Assembly: GCF_016863495.1 (NCBI RefSeq) | Contig: NZ_BOOZ01000012.1 | Coordinates: forward strand, 1 to 64,000 | From: Micromonospora andamanensis | GTDB taxonomy: Bacteria > Actinomycetota > Actinomycetes > Mycobacteriales > Micromonosporaceae | Length of the DNA: 64,000 nt | Direction of reading: 5' to 3' | Part shown: in pieces, positions 1 through 8,322 of the stretch | Numbering within the stretch: position 1 is the first letter of the stretch | Layout: each line of letters opens with the position of its first letter | Notes under the pieces: model-generated | The model's input: only the letters and a program-made list of their open reading frames with translations | The model's database searches: none | Told to the model about the DNA's origin: nothing | Translations under genes and position numbers: made by a program

Positions 1-150
1 GCAGCCCATGCCAATGCAGCTCGTTCCCTACAACGTTCGACGCCCCGCACTGATCTGCCGCAAGGCGCCCGTCACGGAGGGTAGTCAGATCCTGGGTGTC
101 TGCATCTGGGCATGTCGGTGAGTGGAACTGGAATGGCGGGCCCGGCGACG

Positions 151-2085
151 TCAGGGTGTGGCTGCGGCCAGTGCTTGCCTCGCCAAGGCTCGCGCCTCGT
201 CGTCCTCGCTGATGCCGCGCCATCCTCCGCCGTAGAGCAGTCGTTGGTCTTGCTCGGCGGCGCGGTGCAGCAGGTGCGTGAACGTGGTGGCGGCCGGCCC
301 GAGGGCGGCGAGGTAGCGCAGTGCCTGGCGGCTGACCGGCAGTTGCCGACTGTGCCGCAGGGGGTCGAGTGCCGCGTCGAATACGGTCAGGCAGAGGGCC
401 GGGTCGCTGGTGATGCGGTAGTGCGCGAAGCCCAGTTCGACGCCGTCCCAGGTTGGCCAGTAGCTCGGCTTCTCCACGAGCTGCCGTTCGATGTGTGGCA
501 AGTAGCGCGTGGCCAGCGGACCGAGGTCGGCTAGCATTCGGGCAGCTGAGGCATTGATGCGTTGTCCCTTGAGCACGTCGTCGCGGGCCAGGAACGGCTC
601 GGGGTCGCCGACTATCCGGAACATGGCCCAGGCGGCGGCGGGGGCTTCCGGTCCATCGCCGATGGACATCTGCGTCAGTGTGGCGCGCGCCGCTGCGGCC
701 GCGGGGCCGAGCGCGGCAAGGGCGGTGCAGGCCGGTATGGGGTGTTGCGTGTCGAGCATGGTGGTCAGTTCGGGTACTGCTGCCGCGGCTGTTGGTCCGT
801 AGGCCGTCAGCACTTGGGTGAGCTGGTGGGCCGTAGGTGTGCCGGGATCGTTGCGCAGTCGCCATCGGATCGCGGGCACGAGGTCGTCGGCGTACGCGGT
901 CAGCGGCAGGCAGACGTCGGCGATGCCCGGGTCTTGGTCGAGCCAGTAGAAGTCGTCGCCGTAATACGTCGATCCCATGCGGAAGACTTCTGGATCACGG
1001 CGCAGTGACCGTTCGACGGCCGGAATCGCTCGCCGGTCTCCCCACCGTGCCAGGGCCCATGCGGCCAGCGCTCCCGTGCGGCCTGGTTGGCTGATCAGCT
1101 CCGCGACGCGGTCCGACCAGGCACGACCGGCATCTCCCGAGGCGGCGAGTAGGTGGACAGCGGCTGCCCGGATGGGGGTTGGTCCCTCGAGCGCGGCGCC
1201 GATGTCCGGGATGAGCGCGACGGTGGCCGAACGCCACTTCCGCATGACCGTGCCCACCTCGGCGAGCGGCCGGTCGTCCTGTGTCCGGGCTGCTTCGCCG
1301 ATCGCGATCCGGGCCAGGGCGATCCGGGCTTCGCGGTCGTCGCCGAGCTCACGGCCCAGCCAGCCAGCGGTCCGCTTCGGTACGGCGCCCGGGTACGCCG
1401 CGAGAAGGTGATCGGCCGTCCCGGCTTCGTGTCCGAGACGGCGGGCGGCGACCAGAAAGGTGAGACGCCGTGGATCGCCGGTTGGCGGGGTACGGTCGGA
1501 CAGCCACACAGCGATAGCTGCTCGTTTCCCAGGCGCCACGGCGCCCTGCGCTGACGCGGTAACCAGGGCGAGAACGTAGTCGGCGGCGACATCGGGATCC
1601 GCCTCGCTGGGAAGACGACGCATCAGCTCATCGGCAAGGTCGTCCGCACGCTCGACCAGCTCGACCAGGATTTCCACACCGCCGCGCCGGACGGCGGGAT
1701 CCGGATCGTCGAGCAGTTGCAGCAGGCTGTCGAAAGCCCCGAGCAGACCCTCGCGGCACGTCTGGGCCGACGGCTGGGACCGCCATGGCTCCCGCATCTC
1801 TCGGTCCAGCGCGGCGAAGCGGCATACCAGATCGAGGATGTCCGCTCGATGAGGAACCGTCGGGTCCAGGGCGAAGCGAATGAGGAACGGCAGCACCGCG
1901 GCGCCTGCGGGGTACACCGCACCGCCCTGGTGATAGACCGCTACGTCGAGATCGCCAAGAGCGTCAACGCAGATCTCCGGGTCGGTCATCGCCGCCAGCC
2001 AGCCCGGCACCTCATCCGCCGAGCCGTACGCATGCTGTAGCGCCGACCAGTCGATCTCATGAACCCCGTCCAGCAGCCCAGCCAC
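151..2085 (-). CDS. HEAT-repeat (PBS-lyase-like) protein
   Basis: A 644-residue soluble protein built almost wholly of Ala/Leu-rich helical repeats such as LLDDPDPAVRRGGVEILVEL and TPIRAAAVHLLAASGDAG, the pattern of HEAT / PBS-lyase repeats. No catalytic motif, signal peptide or membrane span is visible. Such proteins are alpha-solenoid scaffolds for protein contacts; the partner here cannot be inferred. The GTG start at 2085 is preceded by AGGA about six bases upstream. It stands alone on the minus strand, and no regulatory site was recognised. Confidence 0.8.
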   Translation of the reverse strand: MAGLLDGVHEIDWSALQHAYGSADEVPGWLAAMTDPEICVDALGDLDVAVYHQGGAVYPAGAAVLPFLIRFALDPTVPHRADILDLVCRFAALDREMREPWRSQPSAQTCREGLLGAFDSLLQLLDDPDPAVRRGGVEILVELVERADDLADELMRRLPSEADPDVAADYVLALVTASAQGAVAPGKRAAIAVWLSDRTPPTGDPRRLTFLVAARRLGHEAGTADHLLAAYPGAVPKRTAGWLGRELGDDREARIALARIAIGEAARTQDDRPLAEVGTVMRKWRSATVALIPDIGAALEGPTPIRAAAVHLLAASGDAGRAWSDRVAELISQPGRTGALAAWALARWGDRRAIPAVERSLRRDPEVFRMGSTYYGDDFYWLDQDPGIADVCLPLTAYADDLVPAIRWRLRNDPGTPTAHQLTQVLTAYGPTAAAAVPELTTMLDTQHPIPACTALAALGPAAAAARATLTQMSIGDGPEAPAAAWAMFRIVGDPEPFLARDDVLKGQRINASAARMLADLGPLATRYLPHIERQLVEKPSYWPTWDGVELGFAHYRITSDPALCLTVFDAALDPLRHSRQLPVSRQALRYLAALGPAATTFTHLLHRAAEQDQRLLYGGGWRGISEDDEARALARQALAAATP

Positions 2086-2309
2086 GCCGCATCCTAAACC
2101 CTCTAGGAAGGTGACGGCGGCGCACCAGCGTCGAACAGATGATCAAGCAACGGCACACGATCCAGACTCAAAGACCAGGGCGTCATGAAGAGCGACACCC
2201 GGACATTATCGCGAGCACCGAGGCGCCCGCCGGCCGGGAAACCCGCGTGGTTCGCCGACGAGATGCCCACTGGCGTCGAACGGTTCCGGGTCCGTGTCTG
2301 GCCCCAGGC

Positions 2310-2846
2310 TTAGCCGCCGCGCGCGGGCCGTATGACCGGTGCGACCACGTCCCGTCGCAGGGCTCGCATCACCGCCGCACGCCGGACGGTGCCCGCAGGT
2401 GGCATGAGCCGACGGGAGTGCAGGACGATCAACCCCACCCACAGGGTGACCACCCCCGTGAGCACCGTCGCGAACGTCATCACGAACGGGACGTACACCA
2501 GCGGCGGCTTCAGCGACCAGAGCGCCGGGAGGGTGACGCCGATCGTGCCGACGACCCAGGGCGGTCCGCACTCGCGGGCGTGGTGGGCGAGCTGTCGCCA
2601 GAACTCGTCGGTGGTGTCGGCGTCGTAGCGCTCGCCCTTGAGCAGCGTGCGCAGTTGGTGCAGCGGCAGGGTGGTGTACGGCAGGCCTGGTATCGGGCGG
2701 GCGTTGAGGACCAGGGGTGCGGGTTCGCAGGTCAGCCGCGCGAACGCGATCCGGGTGGTGGGCGGGTGCGGGGCCCTTGGTCCGGAACTACAGCCCATGC
2801 AGGAGTACCATCCCGCCTGCAGCCTGCGGGTCGGTGAGGTGTTCAA
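2310..2846 (-). CDS. small membrane protein, function unknown
   Basis: A 178-residue frame with two convincing hydrophobic segments near residues 98-114 (WVVGTIGVTLPALWSL) and 120-146 (LVYVPFVMTFATVLTGVVTL) and a basic C-terminus. I do not recognise the family. The N-terminus is uncertain: the frame opens at 2846, but an internal ATG at 2795 would give 161 residues and remove a Cys/Pro-rich stretch. Reality as a gene rests on the hydrophobic segments and length; there is no operon partner. Confidence 0.5.
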   Translation of the reverse strand: MNTSPTRRLQAGWYSCMGCSSGPRAPHPPTTRIAFARLTCEPAPLVLNARPIPGLPYTTLPLHQLRTLLKGERYDADTTDEFWRQLAHHARECGPPWVVGTIGVTLPALWSLKPPLVYVPFVMTFATVLTGVVTLWVGLIVLHSRRLMPPAGTVRRAAVMRALRRDVVAPVIRPARGG

Positions 2847-2979
2847 CCTCGTTGGGGCGCACCCCGCTTACCAGCCCGTCTTTGGCGCGTACCCGGTCGC
2901 GAAGCCCTGCATCACATCGATGCCCCGCCACAGCGAACGACCGTACCTCGCTCTGCGAGTAGCTCGTCCGACACGCCGC

Positions 2980-3033
2980 GGGCCGCCTCCAATGGCGACC
3001 AGTCGCTCGATCATTCGCCATTGGAGAAGGCCC
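2980..3033 (-). terminator. strong hairpin after the protease gene
   Basis: Arms CTCCAATGGCGA (2987-2998) and TCGCCATTGGAG (3015-3026) are perfectly complementary. An outer GGGCC/GGCCC pair is separated from them by a two-base internal loop. The hairpin lies about 60 bases beyond the stop of the protease gene, on its 3' side. There is no T-run, as is common for actinomycete terminators. Confidence 0.6.
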
Positions 3034-3085
3034 GCTCAGGTCAAGGGCGCACTACCGGGACGAGATATCTGCCACCGGACATCGG

Positions 3086-4165
3086 TCAGCGAGGGGCGGT
3101 GAAGTTGTACAACTCCGACGCGGTGTCGTCGAAATAGGGTGACCACCACAACGTCGGTGCCGCGTACGAGTTGAGTGTGCTGTTGACCCCGTTGAGGTAG
3201 CCCCAGTTCCCATCCCAGTTGATCAACCACGGGCCGCCGCTGGCGCCTGCGGTCAGGTCGCAGTTGATGCGGATCCGCGCCCCGGACTGGGTCGAGTTGC
3301 CGCTGCACCTCAACAGGTTGCCGCCGTCGAACGGCGCGCCGCTCGGGTAGCCGAAGTTGTTGATGCCGACCGTGAAGCCCTGGTGCGTACGGAAGCCGTG
3401 GCCCCCGAACTGGTTCACGATGCGAACGCCGTTGCGGGTGTTCATGATGGCCACGGCCATGTCGGCCTCCCAGTTGGAGCTGTCGATCCAACTGCTCCAG
3501 GTCCACAGCTCGCGGGCCGTCCAGGTGCCGTGCGGCCGAGGGTTGGCCAGGTCATCGTCGTACGCCGGGACGAACGACCAGTTGGTGGCGAGACTGCTGC
3601 CGGGGCCGCCGTGGATGCAGTGGCCAGCCGTCCACACGGTGTTGAAGCCGACCGAGTTGATGACCGCGCCGGAGCAGACCCACGATCCGCCGTCCATGTT
3701 GAAGAAGACCTTGCCGTTGGACCGGGCGGTCGGGTGGTTGGAGCCGAGGTTCGGGTTGATGGCCTGGGTGGACATGCCCGGGGTACCCATCAGGCCCGCC
3801 ACCGGAGGCACATCCACCGGCCTGGACCGGCTGGTCGGTGCGGCAGACGAGGTCCCTCCGCTCTGGGCGAAGCGCCGTGCCGCGGCCTTGTACGAGGGAG
3901 ACTCCTCGACGGGCCTGGCATTGCGCATCCGCTCGGGTGTCCAGTACGCCTCGATCGCCTTGTCGGCAGTCACCTGCGCGCCGTACCGCTGCCTGCCGGC
4001 CGCCCATGCCTCGGCGCTGACGGCCGTGCCCACCTGACGGATGCTGTCGCCGTCGGCGTGCGGAGCCGCCTGCACCGGCTGGCCGACGGTCAGCAGCGGC
4101 AGGGCCAGGGCCAAGGCCAGAATGGGGTACGTTAGGCGCCGACCACCGATTGTTCTTGCTCTCAT
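3086..4165 (-). CDS. secreted trypsin-like serine protease
   Basis: A 359-residue preproprotein. Residues 1-33 form a Sec signal peptide (basic start, hydrophobic LALALALPLL, VQA cleavage site). A propeptide-like region runs to about residue 130. The S1-fold domain carries a full triad: His182 in WTAGHC, Asp235 in WEADMAV, and Ser309 in TAGASGGPW. It resembles the V8/glutamyl-endopeptidase-like secreted peptidases of actinomycetes; specificity cannot be read. The ATG at 4165 has AGAGGG upstream. A leader hairpin lies at 4192-4223 and a terminator hairpin at 2980-3033, so it is probably monocistronic. Confidence 0.9.
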   Translation of the reverse strand: MRARTIGGRRLTYPILALALALPLLTVGQPVQAAPHADGDSIRQVGTAVSAEAWAAGRQRYGAQVTADKAIEAYWTPERMRNARPVEESPSYKAAARRFAQSGGTSSAAPTSRSRPVDVPPVAGLMGTPGMSTQAINPNLGSNHPTARSNGKVFFNMDGGSWVCSGAVINSVGFNTVWTAGHCIHGGPGSSLATNWSFVPAYDDDLANPRPHGTWTARELWTWSSWIDSSNWEADMAVAIMNTRNGVRIVNQFGGHGFRTHQGFTVGINNFGYPSGAPFDGGNLLRCSGNSTQSGARIRINCDLTAGASGGPWLINWDGNWGYLNGVNSTLNSYAAPTLWWSPYFDDTASELYNFTAPR

Positions 4166-4191
4166 CGAACATCCCTCTTCCCGGCTCGGGT

Positions 4192-4223
4192 GAGATACCG
4201 GGGACTGCCCCGGTCGATATCTC
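4192..4223 (-). promoter_or_regulatory. hairpin in the protease leader
   Basis: GAGATA-CCGGGG-ACTG-CCCCGG-(4 nt)-TATCTC forms a nested hairpin 27 bases upstream of the protease start codon, inside the likely 5' leader. It could influence translation or mRNA stability; no binding protein can be named. Confidence 0.4.
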
Positions 4224-4939
4224 GTTTCGGTTCTCTACGGCTGGTCATGCGGCCATCGTGGACTATGTTGGACACCGTTGGACTGCCGCTGTCGACAAAA
4301 AGACAGACGCCCGTCGATCTATTGCCGATTCGAGGTCGTCGATCATTCGTCGTTGTCGTGACCCCGCCCGGCGGGCCCGGTGCCGGCAAGCGCATCGATG
4401 AGGGAAGACGTGACTGGGCAACCCGCCCTATGCGTCCTCAATAGAGGTCAATTGCCCGACAACCCCAGCTCAAGCAGCTGCCCGTCGAACCCGCAATGGA
4501 GCTGGCTGCCATCCCCGCTCCATCGCCTGGTGGCAAGGGTCTCGCCTATGTTGAGGATCTTGGTCGCCTGAACTGGCTTCGATTCCTACCAATAAATGAT
4601 CCAGGATCATGCAGGGTCTCCGGCGAGTCCGGAGACGCTGCATTGTCACGATGGCGGGCCATGCCAGACCGTGCGTCTACGTACCGCCGTAAACCGTTAC
4701 GATCAGTTCCTGAGCTGGGGGATGTGGTTCGGATTCTGCCAAGTATGGTCCACCGGGTTCGAGCCGCACCAATTATCACACTTACTGCCATGCGGCAGTA
4801 GTTCGTAATGGCCAGAGGTCCGGCGCCGCCTGATGTCGGAACCACCTCGGGCGCTCCGAGCGGGCGTCGCCGCGGGCGGGCAGGTCCCCGCAATGCTCCC
4901 GGTCCCTGCGTGGATGAGGTTTCGGCAGGGCGGCACCGA
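4224..4939. other. 716-bp gene-free stretch with hairpins
   Basis: No frame here has convincing protein composition: the short frames on both strands lack family motifs and start sites. Base composition is visibly lower in GC than the flanks, with AATAAATG near 4591 and AATTATCACAC near 4771. The stretch holds an inverted repeat at 4597-4609, a long hairpin at 4609-4643 and a small hairpin at 4783-4800. It may contain the protease promoter, an untranslated RNA, or decayed sequence. Confidence 0.6.
4597..4643. repeat. inverted repeat plus long hairpin
   Basis: TGATCC-A-GGATCA (4597-4609) directly abuts a hairpin whose arms are ATGCAG + GTCTCCGG and CCGGAGAC + CTGCAT. There is one G/G mismatch in the stem and the loop is CGAGT (4609-4643). 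A smaller perfect hairpin, TACTGCC-ATGC-GGCAGTA, follows at 4783-4800. Such density in a gene-free gap suggests a structured RNA or a terminator. Confidence 0.55.
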
Positions 4940-6400
4940 TCACCAGGCGCAGGGCGTGTAGTCCTTGAGGAAGCAGCCGTGCAGGTCTTCGCCCTGTTCG
5001 CCGCGGATGATCGGGTCGTAGACCCGGGCCGCGCCGTCGACCAGGTCCAGCGGGGCGTGGAAGCCGGCGTCCGCCAGCCGCATCTTCGTCGGGTGTGGCC
5101 GCTCGTCGGTGATCCAGCCGGTGTCGACGCTGGTCATGAGGATGCCGTCGGACAGCATCTCCTGTGCGCTGGTGCGGGTCAGCATGTTCAGCGCGGCCTT
5201 GGCCATGTTGGTGTGCGGGTGCCCTGGTCCTTTGTAGCCGCGGGCGAACTGGCCCTCCATCGCCGACACGTTCACCACGTACTTGCGGCGGGCGGTCGCT
5301 GCGGCCATCGCCGGTCGCAGTCGGCTGATCAGTACGAACGGCGCGGTCACGTTGCACAGTTGCACTTCGAGCAGTTCGACCGGGTTCACTTCGTGTACCC
5401 GCTGCACCCAGCTGTTGACCGGGTCGAGGTCCGGCACCAGACCGCCGGCGTCGATGGCGCTGGCTGTTGCGATCCGTTCCGGTGAGGCGGAGCCGCTGGT
5501 CAGCGCCAGCGCGGTGAGCGCGTGCGGGGTGATGGTGGGCGAGTTCAGTGGGGCGATCTGGCTGCCCGCCGGATCGCCCCGGCCGGCCGGTTTGGCGAAC
5601 GTGATCATCTCCGGCAGCGGGCCGTCCGGCAGGGCCGCCGCCTCCGCGGCGACGAGTTGCGCGTACGCCGCAGGCGTGCGGCGTACGGTCTGCGCCGCGT
5701 TGTTGATCAGGATGTCGAGTGGTCCCTGGCCGCTGACCGAGTCAGCGAGGGCGATTACCTGGGCGGGATCGCGCAGGTCGATCCCGACGATCCGCAGGCG
5801 GTGGAGCCATTCCCCGCTGTCGGGCATCGCGGCGAATCGGCGGACCGCGTCGTGGGGAAACCGCGTGGTCACCGTGGTGTGCGCGCCGTCGCGCAGCAGC
5901 CGCAGTGCGATGTACATGCCGATCTTCGCTCGGCCGCCGGTGAGCAGCGCGCGTCGGCCGGTCAGGTCGGTGCGGGCGTCGCGGCGCTCCCGGTTCAGTG
6001 CGGCGCAGGGCGGGCAGAGCTGATGGTAGAAGGCGTCCACCTCGCGGTAGCGCTGCTTGCAGATGTAGCAGCCGCGCGGTTTGTGCAGGACGCCGGCCGT
6101 GGCACCTACGGTGGGGGAGGCGAGCGGGTTGCCCTGGGTCTCGTCGTCGATCCGGCACGGGGCGGCGGTGGCGGTGGCAGCCGTCACTGCGCGGTCGGCC
6201 GCCGCGATGGCATCCCGCCGTTCCTCACGTCGCCGCTGCTTGATCATTTTGTAGAGCTTCGCGGTGGCCCGCTGCACCCGCACCACGTCGGGGTGATCGG
6301 GAGGTAGGTCCTCCAACGCCTCGAAGACGCTGAGACAGGTCTCCATCCGGGTCGGCTCAATGCGGTATTGGCCGGTTTCCGTAACTTTGTCCGCCGTCAT
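4940..6400 (-). CDS. SDR-family protein with N-terminal zinc knuckle
   Basis: A 486-residue protein counted from ATG 6400 (an upstream in-frame start at 6475 adds 25 unconvincing residues). The N-terminal third is helical and basic, followed by a CxxC-x14-CxxC zinc-knuckle-like motif at about C111/C114/C129/C132. A Rossmann domain begins near residue 150 with TGGRAKIG, and ILINNAAQT is also present. The usual SDR YxxxK site is altered: the matching segment reads TNMAKAAL, with Thr in the Tyr position and a Tyr ten residues before the Lys. Oxidoreductase activity is therefore plausible but not assured. No operon neighbours. Confidence 0.75.
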   Translation of the reverse strand: MTADKVTETGQYRIEPTRMETCLSVFEALEDLPPDHPDVVRVQRATAKLYKMIKQRRREERRDAIAAADRAVTAATATAAPCRIDDETQGNPLASPTVGATAGVLHKPRGCYICKQRYREVDAFYHQLCPPCAALNRERRDARTDLTGRRALLTGGRAKIGMYIALRLLRDGAHTTVTTRFPHDAVRRFAAMPDSGEWLHRLRIVGIDLRDPAQVIALADSVSGQGPLDILINNAAQTVRRTPAAYAQLVAAEAAALPDGPLPEMITFAKPAGRGDPAGSQIAPLNSPTITPHALTALALTSGSASPERIATASAIDAGGLVPDLDPVNSWVQRVHEVNPVELLEVQLCNVTAPFVLISRLRPAMAAATARRKYVVNVSAMEGQFARGYKGPGHPHTNMAKAALNMLTRTSAQEMLSDGILMTSVDTGWITDERPHPTKMRLADAGFHAPLDLVDGAARVYDPIIRGEQGEDLHGCFLKDYTPCAW

Positions 6401-6740
6401 GCTGTCGCTGTCTCGTCCCGTTCCCTGCGCCGGATCTATCCGGCCCACCCAAGTCCGACCCGGAACTGTACGCACCGCACGGCCTCCGACGCATCCCGCA
6501 CCTGTTCACCAGCCCGAAGGCCGTAGAGATCACACCTCGACCAGCTTTGTATGTTCAGGTCCGGTCCGACTGCGGCGGGTAGCAGGGGACGGGTCAGCAC
6601 GTCCCATGGGGGAGCCGACCACCGGACCGACCAACTATGTCTACCTGCTCCCTTCCCCGGACTGCCGGACGATCGCCGTCGGCATCATCCAACAGGCGGG
6701 TGGGCGGCGGAAGCCGACATTGGATTCGGCTACGTTCCGT

Positions 6741-6774
6741 ACAAGGGTCGTCGGTTCGAATCCGGCCGTCCCGA
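6741..6774 (+). pseudogene. tRNA 3'-end remnant (possible att scar)
   Basis: The T arm is complete: stem GTCGG (6750-6754), loop TTCGAAT, stem CCGGC (6762-6766). It is followed by a seven-base acceptor strand CGTCCCG and discriminator A at 6774, without an encoded CCA. Upstream there is no matching CGGGACG acceptor, D arm or anticodon stem at the right distance, so the 5' half is missing. A typical tRNA terminator follows at once. Integrative elements that use the tRNA 3' end leave exactly such fragments, but no integrase is present in the window. Confidence 0.5.
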
Positions 6775-6783
6775 CATTACGAA

Positions 6784-6826
6784 AGAGGCCGTCAACCGGG
6801 GTGACAACCCCTGGTCAACGGCCTCT
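6784..6826 (+). terminator. hairpin terminator after tRNA remnant
   Basis: AGAGGCCGT (6784-6792) pairs perfectly with ACGGCCTCT (6818-6826), and the inner ACCGGGGT/ACCCCTGGT continues the stem imperfectly around GACA. Its position ten bases after the tRNA discriminator base matches the usual tRNA-terminator arrangement. Confidence 0.65.
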
Positions 6827-6882
6827 GATCCGTTCTAGGGATTGGCGATGTAGTAGGCGACACCGGCTGTTGGAACGGGAGC

Positions 6883-7287
6883 CTACCGAGGGTCATCGGT
6901 GTCCCAGGGGTAGCTGAACTGCGCTGGCGCCAGTCCCCACGCGGCGACGAGCCGGAGCAGGCTGGACTCGTCGGTAGCGGTGTCGACACGGATCTGCCGG
7001 GCGTCGACGCCGTAGTCCCAGCCTTCGAGCTGCCGCTCGTTGAAGTCCCCAGTGGGCGAGCCGAAAGGATCGTTGCGTGTCCGGGCGTAGCCATTTTTCG
7101 CGCTCGGCGAGGTCGTCACGCTGGTCGAGGACCGGAGTGATATCGACGAAAGCACGGCGTCCCGGCGCTGCCGGCACCTCTGCCACGAGCCGACGCCCGA
7201 GCCGAAGTGCGGTGAGCTGCTTCGACGTGCCTGTGACGTGGAGCAGGAGCTCAGGAACCTTCTGGCCATCCGGGTACCGAAGCGTTA
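6883..7287 (-). pseudogene. frameshifted, start-less gene remnant
   Basis: Protein-like sequence is split between two minus-strand frames. One carries YPDGQKVPELLLHVTG and VDITPVLDQRDDLAEREK. The continuation NGYARTRNDPFGSPTGDFNE to WDTDDPR lies in the other frame. The break is at a run of five A (coding strand) near 7091-7096, so one inserted or lost base explains it. No ATG or GTG precedes the first segment before the end of the WYL gene that it abuts, so the 5' end seems lost too. The family is not recognised; acidic composition suggests a soluble protein. Confidence 0.55.
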
Positions 7288-8259
7288 CGGCGTACGGCGG
7301 TGCTGCCGGTCTCTGCCGTATCGCTCGGCGAGTGTGTCGCCGATCGAGGCCAGGTGGTCTCGCACGCCCGGAGGGCCGGTCACCTCGATCCATTCGACAA
7401 GTCCGGCAAGTTCGCCGGCGAGTGTGTATTCGTCGTTGCCGCGGATCACGACCTCGATGCGGCCGTCGGTCGTGGCGCCCCCCACCTCGAGCCGACTGCC
7501 GAATCCTATTCGGAGTACGCCTATCCCCTCGGGCGTGCACACCGCCCGGGCTTCGAGGGGGGTTCGTTTGCGGTCGACTTCGTCGGCGATCGTGCGCCAG
7601 CTCTCGGCAAGGTCGAAGTCCTCGGGCCGGTGCACGGGGTCGCAGGTCGGGTCGGCTGAGGAGACGCGGTCGATCCGGAAGGTCCGCCGACCGGCGTCGG
7701 TGTTGGCGACGAGGTACCACGATGAGCCCTTGGCGACGATGCCCAGCGGGTGGACGGTTCGCTCGGTTTCGGTGCCTTCGCGATCGACGTAGCCGAGCCG
7801 GACCTGGACGCCGCGGATCACCGCGTCCTGGAGAGCGTCGAGGAAGCGGGGCGGTCGCGGTTCGACCCGGCTCGCCCCCCACCGCCGCGGGTCCATGACG
7901 AGCGACGATGCTGCCGCCTCGGCCTGCACCCGGAAGGGTTCCGGCAGGGCGTGGACGAGCTTGCGCAGCGCGGCTCTCACAGCCGGCGTCGCAGCTGAGG
8001 CCGGGCCGGCGACCAGGAACAGGGCGCGGGCCTCACTCGCGGTCAAGCCGGACAGGTCGGTGCGGGCGCCGCCCACGAGGCGCCAGCCGCCGCCTCGACC
8101 CTGCACGGAGTACACCGGGACCCCGGCCATGCCCAGGGCGTCGAGGTCGCGGCGGGCGGTGCGCTCGGAGATCTCCAACTCCCGGGCGACCTCCACGGCC
8201 GTCACCTGCTCACGATGTTGCAGCAGCAGGAGGATGGCCATCAACCGGTCGGCTCGCAC
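7285..8259 (-). CDS. WYL-domain (YafY-type) transcription regulator
   Basis: 324 residues from GTG 8259 (VRADRLMAILLLLQ, the normal family beginning). An N-terminal winged HTH (about 5-60, ISERTARRDLDALG) is followed by a WYL domain with the GSSWYLVANTDAGRRTFRIDR core near residue 180 and a WCX-like C-terminal region. WYL regulators bind small ligands or nucleic acids and often control a divergent gene, here the epoxide hydrolase. The 63-bp spacer contains a perfect dyad at 8281-8301, a likely operator for this protein. Confidence 0.9.
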   Translation of the reverse strand: MRADRLMAILLLLQHREQVTAVEVARELEISERTARRDLDALGMAGVPVYSVQGRGGGWRLVGGARTDLSGLTASEARALFLVAGPASAATPAVRAALRKLVHALPEPFRVQAEAAASSLVMDPRRWGASRVEPRPPRFLDALQDAVIRGVQVRLGYVDREGTETERTVHPLGIVAKGSSWYLVANTDAGRRTFRIDRVSSADPTCDPVHRPEDFDLAESWRTIADEVDRKRTPLEARAVCTPEGIGVLRIGFGSRLEVGGATTDGRIEVVIRGNDEYTLAGELAGLVEWIEVTGPPGVRDHLASIGDTLAERYGRDRQHRRTP

Positions 8260-8280
8260 TCCGGCAACCTTGCCACGAAA

Positions 8281-8301
8281 ACCGGTCAGGGGGTGACCGG
8301 T
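8281..8301. promoter_or_regulatory. perfect dyad operator, WYL/hydrolase promoter
   Basis: ACCGGTCA-GGGGG-TGACCGGT is a perfect eight-base inverted repeat. It lies 21 bases before each of the divergent start codons (8259 minus, 8323 plus). A half-site-like ACTGGTC follows at 8302. The central placement fits autoregulation plus control of the hydrolase. Confidence 0.65.
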
Positions 8302-8322
8302 ACTGGTCGGCAGGATGCCGGC

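Larger units (their letters stand above)
6401..6882. other. gene-free stretch holding tRNA remnant
   Basis: No convincing coding frame in 482 bp. It contains the promoter side of the SDR gene, a tRNA 3'-end remnant at 6741-6774 and a tRNA-style terminator at 6784-6826. The rest shows nothing I recognise. Confidence 0.6.

Noticed and set aside
4546..4893. Protein gene in the hairpin-rich gap
   Set aside because: Arg/Pro/Ser-rich translation, no ribosome site, no motif, and it runs through the strong hairpins.
6697..6774. Complete tRNA gene
   Set aside because: Only five of seven acceptor pairs can form with the best upstream match, and no D arm or anticodon stem fits; only the 3' part is tRNA-like.
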